From: Rhodoferax saidenbachensis
GTDB taxonomy: Bacteria > Pseudomonadota > Gammaproteobacteria > Burkholderiales > Burkholderiaceae_C
Assembly: GCF_001955715.1 (NCBI RefSeq)
Contig: NZ_CP019239.1
Coordinates: 1,178,001-1,242,000 of the forward strand
DNA: 64,000 bases
Direction: 5' to 3'
Made by a program: the position numbers and the translations under genes. Of this stretch, positions 1 through 6,750 are shown in pieces. The notes below the pieces were generated by a model that worked only from the letters and a program-made list of their open reading frames with translations, had not been told where the DNA came from and did no database searches. Position 1 is the first letter of the stretch; each line of letters begins with the position of its first letter.

Positions 1-374
1 CGCGCGATGCTCCGGGCTGGATGGTGCTGCCTGCTGATCTGCCCTTGATACGACCGCAAACCCTGGTCGAGATTGCACGCGCGCCCATGGCCGTAAATGT
101 GCTGGTACCCAGCTTCGAAGGCCAGCGCGGCCACCCGGTGCGCTTTGCGGCTGCGTGTGGCGACGCACTCGCCAGTTTGCAAGGAAATCAGGGTGCAGCC
201 CCCGTGGTAGCTGCGCAAGCAGCTATGAAATTCATAGTGAGTGACGCGGGCTGTGTGGTGGATATTGATACGGTGGAGGACTTGCGCAGGGCGGCTGGGT
301 TGTTGGCTGAGCGGGCGGAAGTTGGTGGTTCAGAGATCGCACCGCAGGCAACATACGGATTCAAAATCAAGTGA
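1..374 (+). CDS. MobA-like NTP transferase (C-terminal part)
   Basis: The reading frame is open from base 3, so the gene begins before the window and only about 123 C-terminal residues are visible. The segment DAPGWMVLPADLPLI is the metal/nucleotide-binding aspartate loop of MobA/MocA-type molybdenum-cofactor nucleotidyltransferases, and VVDIDTVEDL near the end matches the family's usual DIDTPEDL close. Such enzymes transfer CMP or GMP to molybdopterin in the cytoplasm; xanthine-dehydrogenase accessory proteins belong to the same fold. The stretch between the two motifs coincides with a copy of the short interspersed repeat (182-240), so about 19 residues are repeat-encoded. Subfamily cannot be settled because the N-terminal GGxSxRMG loop is missing. 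Confidence 0.7.
   Translation, partial: RDAPGWMVLPADLPLIRPQTLVEIARAPMAVNVLVPSFEGQRGHPVRFAAACGDALASLQGNQGAAPVVAAQAAMKFIVSDAGCVVDIDTVEDLRRAAGLLAERAEVGGSEIAPQATYGFKIK
182..240 (+). repeat. Short interspersed repeat (family A), inside a CDS
   Basis: Matches the family A consensus seen elsewhere in the window: a CTGTAGCC-like left part, then GCGCAAGCAGCTAT, then an A/T-rich segment closing with ATAG. Best compared with the copy at 61010-61070. This copy lies wholly inside the MobA-like gene and is read in frame, so it encodes protein. Confidence 0.7.
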
Positions 375-472
375 AAACAATCACTTTGCGGCTGCAAGGG
401 AGGCAGCACTCATGACAACTGAGTCAAGTTATTTCGCATTTTTGCGGTCTATAGCAAGTTGAACATCTGAAA

Positions 473-691
473 ATGCAGTTGCTCCTTCAGAACCCTATTG
501 TTGGTTTCCTTGTTGGCTTCCTTGGCTTTGCGTTCATCGGCTACGGGTTGGTCCATGTTGCGAGTGGTCGCTCCTTTCGAGATCAGTCGCCAAAGTCGAA
601 GCGAACAACGGTTCTTCTTGCGCTCGCGCAGTGGCCATATTTTTTAATGCTGGCGTATAGCCTGATGCAACTAGTAGGCCGATCCCAATGA
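473..691 (+). CDS. Small membrane protein, unknown
   Basis: A 72-residue protein with two hydrophobic segments, about residues 6-28 (glycine- and phenylalanine-rich) and 45-66, separated by a short basic loop (SGRSFRDQSPKSKR). This suggests a two-pass inner-membrane protein with the loop on the cytoplasmic side. The family is not recognised. No strong ribosome-binding site precedes the ATG. Base composition here is more A/T-rich than in the flanking enzyme genes, as in the next two small genes, so this may be a small accessory patch. It could still be a chance frame. Confidence 0.45.
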   Translation: MQLLLQNPIVGFLVGFLGFAFIGYGLVHVASGRSFRDQSPKSKRTTVLLALAQWPYFLMLAYSLMQLVGRSQ

Positions 692-802
692 GCGCGTACA
701 TCGCAAAGTATTCTCTTGATGAGATGTGTAGCCTTTCATTGCGGTGGATCTGGGCCAGCTTCACTGGCTGGTCTGTTGAATTTAGACGTTAGTCTTCGAC
801 AT

Positions 803-1321
803 ATGTCGGTGCTTCAATCTCTCGCCAAACAAAAGACTGATGCGGAACTAAACCGCCAGCTCGCAGCGTTGTCGCGATCCATTGAAGCAATTTGTCATGA
901 GCATGCAGCTCAAGGCCGCTTCAACTCTGGTGCAACGCTCAAGCGCGTTCTTGCAGCTTGCAAAGACGCGACAGAAAAGCAACGAGATACGGCAATCAAA
1001 GAATATCTATGGGCGGCAAGCCAAGCACTGCTGGCGAGTCAGTCGTGGGTTGAATGTCTTGTCCTAGATGCTTCGCAGTCAATAGACTCTTTGCACATCG
1101 AATCCGAAAAACACATCAAAGAAATCTGCGAAAAGATCGGCAAGCCTGATCTGGTCGCTCGGCTTCTTTTGGATTTAGAGTCCACGGAAGTCGCTGCAAA
1201 GAACGATATAGCTTTGGCGCTGCGCTCTGGGTTTGCAGAAAGAAGTCGAGGCTTGGTCAGAAGCGGTGCTGGTTTCGTTCTGCGGCTCCTTTCCAGGATC
1301 ATAAAAGGAGGGGCAGCGTGA
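803..1321 (+). CDS. Hypothetical protein
   Basis: A 172-residue soluble-looking protein, helix-rich by composition, with many Ala, Leu, Glu and Lys and no signal peptide. An in-frame ATG 87 bases upstream would add a cysteine- and glycine-rich N-terminus unlike the rest, so the start at 803 (MSVLQSLAKQKTD) is preferred. The last residues turn basic and hydrophobic (SGAGFVLRLLSRIIKG), possibly an amphipathic membrane-contact helix. No family is recognised. The next small membrane gene follows within 26 bases, so the two may be co-transcribed. Confidence 0.5.
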   Translation: MSVLQSLAKQKTDAELNRQLAALSRSIEAICHEHAAQGRFNSGATLKRVLAACKDATEKQRDTAIKEYLWAASQALLASQSWVECLVLDASQSIDSLHIESEKHIKEICEKIGKPDLVARLLLDLESTEVAAKNDIALALRSGFAERSRGLVRSGAGFVLRLLSRIIKGGAA

Positions 1322-1346
1322 TGACTGTCCCTTACTTCCACGCCAG

Positions 1347-1583
1347 ATGCATCGCATCTTCATGCGCCGACTACTTCAACTCACCGTAGCGCTTTGCGTG
1401 CTGGGCATAGTCCTGTTGCTTGCCCTTCTTTTCCAGGGTTCTGCAGAGCAGTTCCCGACCGAAGAGCAAGAAGAAAAATTTCGCATCGCCATCGGTTTTC
1501 TGATCTTTCTTCTGATCACAGCTGCGGGCATAACGCTAGTGGTATTGAAGCGTTTGAAGTGGCAGTCGCTTTCACAGAAATAG
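1347..1583 (+). CDS. Small two-pass membrane protein, unknown
   Basis: A 78-residue protein with two strong hydrophobic helices, about residues 9-30 and 47-67. The loop between them is acidic (TEEQEEKFR) and the tail basic (KRLKWQSLSQK), so by the positive-inside rule the C-terminus should be cytoplasmic and the loop periplasmic. No family is recognised. It sits between the hypothetical gene at 803-1321 and a DUF1801 gene starting 15 bases downstream. Confidence 0.5.
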   Translation: MHRIFMRRLLQLTVALCVLGIVLLLALLFQGSAEQFPTEEQEEKFRIAIGFLIFLLITAAGITLVVLKRLKWQSLSQK

Positions 1584-1598
1584 CTGCTGGCAACAGCC

Positions 1599-1973
1599 AT
1601 GACCACCCAGCGCCCCACCACCATCGCCGAATACATCCAGGCAGCCCCGGCGAAAGGGAAGCCGCATTTGCAGCGGGTGTACGCCATTCTCAAAAGTGTT
1701 GCGCCAGAGGCCGAGGAGGCGATCAAGTGGGGAACACCTTTCTTTTTGGAGCCTCGCTTCCTGTTCGCTTTCTCTGCGCACAAGGCACACCTGAACTTCA
1801 CGCTCACAGAGGCGGATTGGGATGTCTTTCGCATTGAACTGGAAAAGCACAAGACGACGAAGAATTTTCTCCAGGTCCCCTATGACCAAGCTGTGCCAGA
1901 AGCGTTGATCCGCACGATTGCCGAGCATCGACTTCGCGTTGTCAGCGAACGTGAAGATGACGCATTTTGGTAA
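1599..1973 (+). CDS. DUF1801 family protein
   Basis: A 124-residue protein with the DUF1801 pattern: an N-terminal helix (TIAEYIQAAP), a central EAEEAIKWGTPFF motif and a C-terminal helix (LIRTIAEHRL). The fold resembles frataxin-like proteins such as Bacillus YdhG, for which an iron-chaperone role has been proposed; function in proteobacteria is unknown. A second DUF1801 protein, not closely similar, is encoded at 17531-17977. The 3' end overlaps nothing, and the amidohydrolase gene starts 17 bases later, so they may share a transcript. Confidence 0.75.
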   Translation: MTTQRPTTIAEYIQAAPAKGKPHLQRVYAILKSVAPEAEEAIKWGTPFFLEPRFLFAFSAHKAHLNFTLTEADWDVFRIELEKHKTTKNFLQVPYDQAVPEALIRTIAEHRLRVVSEREDDAFW

Positions 1974-1990
1974 GTGCAAGAATCCAGCGC

Positions 1991-2821
1991 ATGACAGCAC
2001 CCAACCAACCCCGCATCGACTGCCACGTCCACGTCTTTGACCCGCAGCGTTTTCCCTACGCACCCGACGCCTGGTATGTGCCCAACCCCGCGGAGACCGG
2101 CACGCCCGATCTGCTGGGGCAGGTGCTGGATGCACATGGTGTGGCGCATGCGCTGATCGTCGGGCCCAACTCGGGCTATGGGCTGGACAACCGTTGTCTG
2201 TTGGACACCCTGCAGCGCGGAGCGGGGCGTTACAAGGGCGTGGCCGTGGTGCGCAACGATGCATCGCGCGCCGAGCTGCAAGACCTGCAGGCGGCGGGTG
2301 TGGTGGGCGTGGCGTTCAACGTGGCCTTGCTGGGGCTGGACTTTTACAGCGACATTGGACCACTGCTGCAGCGCCTGCGTGACCTGGGCATGTGGGCGCA
2401 AGTACAAGTGCAGGGCGACCAGTTGGCCAGCCTGCGCCCGCTGCTGCAAGACAGCGGTGCGCGCCTGCTGTTCGACCACTGCGGCCGGCCTGACCCGGGG
2501 CAGGGCGTGGGGCAGGCCGGGTTTGCTGCGCTGCTGGCGTTGGCAGAAACGCAGCGTGCCGTGGTGAAGCTGTCGTCACTGAGCAAATGTTCTGCGCAGC
2601 CTTTTCCGCACCGCGATGCCTGGCCGTATGTAGCGGCGCTGGTGCAGGCCTACACACCGCAGGCCCTGGTGTGGGCGTCGGACTGGCCCTTCCTGCGTGC
2701 GCCCGAGCGCATCGACTACGGGCTGGTGTTGCAGTTGATGGAAACGCTGCTGCCCGACGCGGCGGCGCGGCAGGCGGTGTACTGGGACACACCGCGGCGC
2801 TTGTTTGGCTTTGATGCTTGA
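1991..2821 (+). CDS. LigI-like amidohydrolase
   Basis: A 276-residue TIM-barrel amidohydrolase. The N-terminal metal-site motif is DCHVHVFDP. Further on come LLFDHCGRPDP, resembling the DHxGRP motif of 2-pyrone-4,6-dicarboxylate lactonases, and a C-terminal ASDWPFL with the conserved Asp. The family hydrolyses lactones or C-C bonds of dicarboxylate intermediates in aromatic degradation, without a signal peptide, so in the cytoplasm. The ATG at 1991 gives the motif at the usual distance from the N-terminus; an upstream ATG at 1967 would overlap the DUF1801 gene. It lies beside a cluster predicted to make protocatechuate, whose meta-cleavage yields such lactones, so a link is plausible but not shown. 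Confidence 0.75.
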   Translation: MTAPNQPRIDCHVHVFDPQRFPYAPDAWYVPNPAETGTPDLLGQVLDAHGVAHALIVGPNSGYGLDNRCLLDTLQRGAGRYKGVAVVRNDASRAELQDLQAAGVVGVAFNVALLGLDFYSDIGPLLQRLRDLGMWAQVQVQGDQLASLRPLLQDSGARLLFDHCGRPDPGQGVGQAGFAALLALAETQRAVVKLSSLSKCSAQPFPHRDAWPYVAALVQAYTPQALVWASDWPFLRAPERIDYGLVLQLMETLLPDAAARQAVYWDTPRRLFGFDA

Positions 2822-2822
2822 G

Positions 2823-2886
2823 ATTTGCTACTGAATAGATAGCTGCTTGCGCACATGCCATAAGGGCTAGAGCCCTATTTCACTTA
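2823..2886 (-). repeat. Short interspersed repeat (family A), reverse
   Basis: On the minus strand this reads as GGGCTCTAGCCC, then GCGCAAGCAGCTAT, then an A/T-rich tail. It fills the space between two convergent genes, the amidohydrolase (+) and iclR-type gene (-). The left part GGGCTCTAGCCC is self-complementary and could act as a weak bidirectional hairpin. Confidence 0.75.
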
Positions 2887-2890
2887 AAAA

Positions 2891-3682
2891 TCACGCCTTG
2901 CCCAATGGCGGCCGGCCGAACATGGTGGATGCGTTGCTGATTGGCCCGAGCTCCGCCGCGGCGGCCAAGAGCGCCGGGGCGATCTCGTGCATGCGCTCCG
3001 GCGTAAAGCGGATGCGCGGCCCGGCGATGCTGATGACACCTATGGCTTCTTTGCGCCGGTACACCGGTGCCGCCATGGCGCTCATGCCTGGGGCAAACAC
3101 TTCGTCGATCATGGCGTAGCCGCGCACGCGTGCGGCGTGCAAAAAGCCCAGTAGTGCCTTGACGGTAGTGGGGGCCTTGGGGCCGTAGTCCTTGACCGCA
3201 CCAAAGCCCTGTTTGGAAACCACCTCCAACGCACGCTCGTCGCTCATGGTGAGCAGCCATGCATGGCCCGATGCGGTGCACGACAGGCGTGCGTCCATGC
3301 CCATGTCGGGGTCGTAGCGCAGGCCCTTGCGCATGCCCTGCGACTTGGCCACCCAGGTGAGGCGGTCTTCGTCCACGATAGACAGGCGCACCAGCTCGCC
3401 CGAGGCTTGGGCCAGGCGTTCCATCAGCGGTTCGGCAATGTCCACAATGCCGGCGCCGCTCAGGTAGCCCAGGCCCAGCGACACCAGTTTGGTGGTGAGT
3501 TGGTATTCGCCGTGTTTGTGGGCCTGGCGCACATAACCTTGGAGTTGCAGTTCGGCCAGCACGCGGTGGCAGGCGCTTAAGGGAATGTCCAGTTCGCCGG
3601 CCAGTTGCGCCAGTGCGAAGCCGTCAGGGTGCGCGGCCATGTGCTCCAGGATGGAGAGGCCACGGGTAAGTGCGGTGCTCAT
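2891..3682 (-). CDS. IclR family transcriptional regulator
   Basis: A 263-residue protein with an N-terminal winged helix (residues about 1-65; ALTRGLSILEHMAAHPDG, then LDIPLSACHRVLAELQLQGYV) and a C-terminal IclR effector domain with the family signatures ASGHAWL and VISIAGPRIRFTPERM. IclR proteins often control catabolism of aromatic acids such as protocatechuate, quinate and shikimate. The gene diverges from the TRAP binding-protein gene at 3821, and the 138-base gap holds stacked GGAAA/TTTCC palindromes typical of this family. It is therefore the likely regulator of the quinate/dehydroshikimate cluster and of itself. Confidence 0.9.
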   Translation of the reverse strand: MSTALTRGLSILEHMAAHPDGFALAQLAGELDIPLSACHRVLAELQLQGYVRQAHKHGEYQLTTKLVSLGLGYLSGAGIVDIAEPLMERLAQASGELVRLSIVDEDRLTWVAKSQGMRKGLRYDPDMGMDARLSCTASGHAWLLTMSDERALEVVSKQGFGAVKDYGPKAPTTVKALLGFLHAARVRGYAMIDEVFAPGMSAMAAPVYRRKEAIGVISIAGPRIRFTPERMHEIAPALLAAAAELGPISNASTMFGRPPLGKA

Positions 3683-3713
3683 AAGGGGTAAGAGGCCTTT
3701 GATTTCATATTAA

Positions 3714-3745
3714 GGAAAGGTTTTCCAATTTGGAAACTGTTTCCT
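3714..3745. promoter_or_regulatory. Stacked IclR-type operator palindromes
   Basis: Three overlapping inverted repeats lie end to end: GGAAAGGTTTTCC (3714-3726), TTTCCAATTTGGAAA (3722-3736) and TGGAAACTGTTTCCT (3731-3745). The arms match the TGGAAAnnnTTTCCA form known for IclR boxes. They sit 32 bases before the iclR-type start and about 76 bases before the TRAP binding-protein start, so one protein could control both directions. The assignment to this regulator is inference. Confidence 0.65.
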
Positions 3746-3820
3746 GTTCACTCCAAATAATACTGCTCAGGAGCGAGGCACCCTTCCAGACCTCGCCCAG
3801 ACACCCCAGGAGACAACACC

Positions 3821-4831
3821 ATGCGTAGATCATTTGTACTCGGCCTCAGCGCCCTAGCTTTGGCCATCACCAGTTTCGGCGCCTCGGCCCAGGACATTCA
3901 GGAGCGGACCATCAAGTTCGGCCACCTGAACAATGCCGGCCATCCCACCAGCTTGGGCGTACGCAAGTTTGCCGAGATCGTGACGGCCAAGAGCGGCGGC
4001 AAGATCAAGGTGCAGGAGTTCGCCGCATCCGCGCTGGGCAACGAGCTGCAGCAGCAGTCGGCGCTGCAGGGCGGCGTGCAGGAGATGTTGGTGGCATCGA
4101 CCACCTCGTTGAACGGCATCGTCAAGGAATTCGGCTTGCTCGACTTCCCATTCCTCTTCGCCAATGCCAAGCAGGCCGATTCCCTGGTGGATGGCCCGCT
4201 CGGAAAAATGCTCACCGCCAAGCTGCCTGAAAAAGGCGTGGTGGTGCTGGGCTTCTTCGATCTGGGCTTTCGCAATGTCACCAACAGCAAGCGGCCCATC
4301 ATGAAAGGTTCCGACCTCGAAGGCCTGAAGCTGCGTGTGATCCCGAACCCTGTGTTCCTGGAAACCTTCAAGACTTTCAAGGCCAACCCCGTGCCCATGG
4401 CGTTTGCCGAACTGTATGGCGCGCTGGAAAGCAAAGCCGTCGATGGCCAGGAGAATCCTTTTGCAGTGATTGAGTCGAGCAAGCTCTACGAAGTACAGAA
4501 GTACGTGAGTGGCACCAACCACGTTTACGCGACCAATCCCATTCAGATCAGCAAGCGTTTCTGGGACCGCCTCTCACCGGTGGAACAGAAGATTATTCAA
4601 GACGCCGCCACGGAAGCCCAGAACTGGCAGCGTGTTGTCAGCCGCGAAGTTTCCAGCAAAGCCCTGGGTGAGCTGACGGCTAAAGGCATGCTCTACAACG
4701 ACATCCCGGCCGCCGAGCTGGCCAAGATGCGTGCCGAAGTGCGCCCCGTCTATGACAAGTTCTCTGCCGCTTACGACCCGGCTGTCGTGACCCTTTTCAA
4801 GGCTGAACTGGAACGGGTTTCGAAGCTGTGA
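3821..4831 (+). CDS. TRAP transporter substrate-binding protein, DctP family (first copy)
   Basis: A 336-residue periplasmic protein with a signal peptide ending near FGASAQ. The mature start is QERTIKFGH-like and the DctP core is complete: KFAEIV, GLKLRVIPNP (the Arg that binds the substrate carboxylate) and DGQENP. A ribosome-binding site (CAGGAGACAACACC) precedes the ATG. No membrane subunits follow; the next gene is aroQ. The protein is clearly paralogous to the DctP at 8125-9120, which sits with a complete DctQM pair, so the two may share those membrane subunits. Expected ligand: quinate, shikimate, dehydroshikimate or a related carboxylate, inferred from context. Confidence 0.88.
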   Translation: MRRSFVLGLSALALAITSFGASAQDIQERTIKFGHLNNAGHPTSLGVRKFAEIVTAKSGGKIKVQEFAASALGNELQQQSALQGGVQEMLVASTTSLNGIVKEFGLLDFPFLFANAKQADSLVDGPLGKMLTAKLPEKGVVVLGFFDLGFRNVTNSKRPIMKGSDLEGLKLRVIPNPVFLETFKTFKANPVPMAFAELYGALESKAVDGQENPFAVIESSKLYEVQKYVSGTNHVYATNPIQISKRFWDRLSPVEQKIIQDAATEAQNWQRVVSREVSSKALGELTAKGMLYNDIPAAELAKMRAEVRPVYDKFSAAYDPAVVTLFKAELERVSKL

Positions 4832-4836
4832 GTCCT

Positions 4837-5283
4837 ATGAAAATTGTTGTCCTGCACGGCCCGAACCTCAACCTGTTCGGGCGGCGCGAACCGCATATCT
4901 ACGGCACCACCACCCTGGCGGAAATCAACGCCAAGCTCGAGGCCTTGGCCAAAGAGCTGGGGGTGGAGCTGGAGATACTGCAGTCCAACCACGAAGGCAC
5001 TCTGATCGACAAGCTGCATGAGCGCATCGACACGGCGGCTGGCGCGCTGGTCAACCCCGCGGGGTTGACGCAGCACGGCGTGCCGCTGCACGACGCGATC
5101 AAGGCGATGCCGTTTCCGGTGCTGGAAATCCACATGTCCAACATCGCCGCGCGCGAGACCTGGCGTGCGCATTCCATCATCTCGCCAGCGGTGAAAGCCA
5201 CCATCCAGGGCCTGGGCTGGCGCTCGTACACCATGGGTTTGCGTGCGCTGGTGGAGCTGGCGACGGAAGCCGCGGCGAAGTAA
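4837..5283 (+). CDS. aroQ: 3-dehydroquinate dehydratase, type II
   Basis: A 148-residue protein matching type II dehydroquinases (usually about 145-150 residues). Visible are the HGPNLNLFGRREPHIYG opening with the catalytic Tyr, QSNHEGTLID, ALVNPAGLTQHGVPL and EIHMSNIAARE with the active-site His. It converts 3-dehydroquinate to 3-dehydroshikimate in the cytoplasm. ATG 4837 is preferred over a GTG at 4828 that overlaps the previous stop. It follows the TRAP binding protein by five bases, so this copy most likely works in quinate/dehydroquinate breakdown rather than aromatic biosynthesis. The IclR-type operator should control both. Confidence 0.93.
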   Translation: MKIVVLHGPNLNLFGRREPHIYGTTTLAEINAKLEALAKELGVELEILQSNHEGTLIDKLHERIDTAAGALVNPAGLTQHGVPLHDAIKAMPFPVLEIHMSNIAARETWRAHSIISPAVKATIQGLGWRSYTMGLRALVELATEAAAK

Positions 5284-5360
5284 ATACGACTGCGTGAAAG
5301 GGCGGACCGGTGCACGTGCAATGACTGCCATGCGCCGCGTGCCGCTCTTATACTCGCGAA

Positions 5361-6059
5361 ATGAACGAGTTGGTACATTCCACAAAATCAGTGGCCACAG
5401 GCCGCAAGACCGCAACGCCAGCCAAGGCGACCAAGGTCATTGCGTCGCGTACCAACGATCCAGTGCGCACCATGGCCGGCATTCTGGAGGTGGCGACCAA
5501 GGAGTTTGCCAACAAGGGGCTGAGCGGCGCGCGTATCGACGCGATTGCCGAAGCCACCCACACCAGCAAACGCATGATCTATTACTACTACGGCAGCAAA
5601 GAAGGGCTGTACGTGGCAGTGCTGGAGGAGTCATACCGGCGCATGCGGCAGATCGAGAGCGAACTGCATCTGGAAGACCTGGAGCCCGAAGCGGCGCTGC
5701 GCCGTCTGGTGGAGTTCACCTTCGACCACCATGCGTGCAACGAAGACTACATCCGCCTGGTGATGAACGAAAACATCGAACGGGGGAGCTACCTGGCACA
5801 GAGCAAGTCCATCCAGGAGCTCAATGTGCCGGCCATCCTGGCCATCCGCTCGCTCTACGACCGGGGCGTCCAGCAGGGCGTGTTCCGCCCGGGCCTGGAC
5901 CCGGTGGACATCCACGCCTCGATCTCGGCGCTGACGTTCTTCAACGTCTCCAACCGCCATACCTTCGGGCTGATCTTCAAGGACAAGGCACAAGCCGCCA
6001 TGTCTGCAGCCCGTCGCACCAGCGTCACCGAAATGGTGGTGCGTTTTGTCCGCAAGTAG
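5361..6059 (+). CDS. TetR family transcriptional regulator
   Basis: A 232-residue protein with a basic, disordered N-terminal extension (residues 1-35). A TetR helix-turn-helix follows (ILEVATKEFANKGLSGARIDAIAEATHTSKRMIYYYYGSKEGLYVAVLEE region, about residues 40-90), then an all-helical ligand-binding domain. It lies between aroQ and the TRAP dctQMP genes, all on the same strand. A 16-base motif spanning its first codons recurs before dctQ with two mismatches, consistent with autoregulation and control of the transporter. The inducer is unknown; a substrate of the cluster is the natural guess. Confidence 0.9.
   Translation: MNELVHSTKSVATGRKTATPAKATKVIASRTNDPVRTMAGILEVATKEFANKGLSGARIDAIAEATHTSKRMIYYYYGSKEGLYVAVLEESYRRMRQIESELHLEDLEPEAALRRLVEFTFDHHACNEDYIRLVMNENIERGSYLAQSKSIQELNVPAILAIRSLYDRGVQQGVFRPGLDPVDIHASISALTFFNVSNRHTFGLIFKDKAQAAMSAARRTSVTEMVVRFVRK
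5364..5379 (+). promoter_or_regulatory. Shared 16-bp motif, copy 1 (candidate TetR operator)
   Basis: AACGAGTTGGTACATT overlaps codons 2-7 of the tetR-type gene. It matches AACTAGTTCGTACATT at 6146-6161 in 14 of 16 positions. A repressor bound here could block its own translation start or transcription. Because the copy is inside coding sequence, chance resemblance is possible. Confidence 0.4.
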
Positions 6060-6084
6060 GGCCTTCTAGCTCTATTCACTTTTG

Positions 6085-6108
6085 GCATAACAGCTATCTC
6101 TGTTATGC
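6085..6108. other. Perfect 9-bp-stem hairpin
   Basis: GCATAACAG and CTGTTATGC form a perfect 9-bp inverted repeat around a six-base loop (CTATCT), 25 bases after the tetR-type stop. There is no following T-run, so it is not a standard intrinsic terminator. It may be an operator or an RNA processing/stability element between tetR and dctQ. Confidence 0.45.
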
Positions 6109-6142
6109 GCGGCGACTTCAGGGAAAACCCGAAGTATTAAAA

Positions 6143-6161
6143 ACTAACTAGTTCGTACATT
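6143..6161 (+). promoter_or_regulatory. Candidate TetR operator before dctQ
   Basis: ACTAACTAGTTCGT (6143-6156) is a 14-base near-palindrome with 12 positions matching. It overlaps the 16-base motif (6146-6161) shared with the start of the tetR-type gene. It sits about 30 bases before the dctQ start, a good place for a repressor to block transcription of the TRAP operon. Confidence 0.5.
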
Positions 6162-6190
6162 AACGGGTAAGAACCGTACTGGAGACATGC

Positions 6191-6736
6191 GTGATCAAAA
6201 AATTCATTGATGGTTATTGCCAGCTCATTGGCTACCTGATTGCCGCCGCCATGGCGGTCATGGTGGTGCTGGTGTTTGGCAACGTAGTGATGCGTTATGC
6301 ATTCAATTCGGGCTTCACCGTGTCGGAAGAGCTCTCGCGCTGGCTCTTTGTCTGGGTGACTTTCCTGGGGGCCGTGGCCGCATTGCGCGACAAGGCCCAC
6401 CTGGGTACCGACATGCTGGTGGGCAAGCTGGGTGCCAAGGGCAAGCGCATCTGCATGGGCGTGTCGCTGGTGCTGATGCTGTACTGCCTGTGGCTGGTGT
6501 TCAAAGGGTCGTATGACCAGGTCATCGTCAATTGGGACACCACCAGTGCGGTGATGGAAATTTCCATGGGCCTGTTTTACGCCTGCGGCGTGGTGTTTGC
6601 GGTGCTGAGTGCCCCCATCCTGCTGCTGGAGCTCTACAGGCTGTTGACCGGCCAGGTCGACGATGCCCACCTGGTGTTGATCCAGGAGTCGGAAGATGTG
6701 CCGCACGGCAGTACCGACACCAAGACCGCCAACTGA
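6191..6736 (+). CDS. TRAP transporter small membrane subunit (DctQ)
   Basis: A 181-residue protein with four predicted membrane helices: about 10-34, 45-65 (interrupted by the family motif SRWLFVWVTFLGAVAALRDKAHLG), 85-105 and 120-145. The GTG start at 6191 is preceded by GGAG at a suitable distance. DctQ pairs with DctM to form the sodium-coupled TRAP carrier in the inner membrane. dctM starts 14 bases downstream and a cognate dctP follows. The acidic C-terminal tail is longer than the minimal family core. Confidence 0.9.
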   Translation: MIKKFIDGYCQLIGYLIAAAMAVMVVLVFGNVVMRYAFNSGFTVSEELSRWLFVWVTFLGAVAALRDKAHLGTDMLVGKLGAKGKRICMGVSLVLMLYCLWLVFKGSYDQVIVNWDTTSAVMEISMGLFYACGVVFAVLSAPILLLELYRLLTGQVDDAHLVLIQESEDVPHGSTDTKTAN

Positions 6737-6750
6737 TTCAGGAATCCGCC

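Noticed and set aside
757..795. GTTGAATTTAGACGTTAGTC before the gene at 803, resembling the right end of an attC site.
   Set aside because: No matching left arm (CTAAC or RYYYAAC followed by a complementary segment) was found upstream, so the site is incomplete and could be chance.
1574..1600. GAAATAGCTGCTGGCAACAG, similar to a reversed family A core.
   Set aside because: Only about ten bases match; the arms and flanks typical of the family are absent.
4828..4836. GTG start for aroQ overlapping the stop of the TRAP binding-protein gene.
   Set aside because: The ATG at 4837 gives the standard type II dehydroquinase N-terminus (KIVVLHGPNLNLFG); the extra residues have no family support.
5243..6151. 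Long plus-strand frame overlapping the tetR-type gene.
   Set aside because: It is out of frame with the clear TetR protein at 5361-6059 and has no motif of its own.
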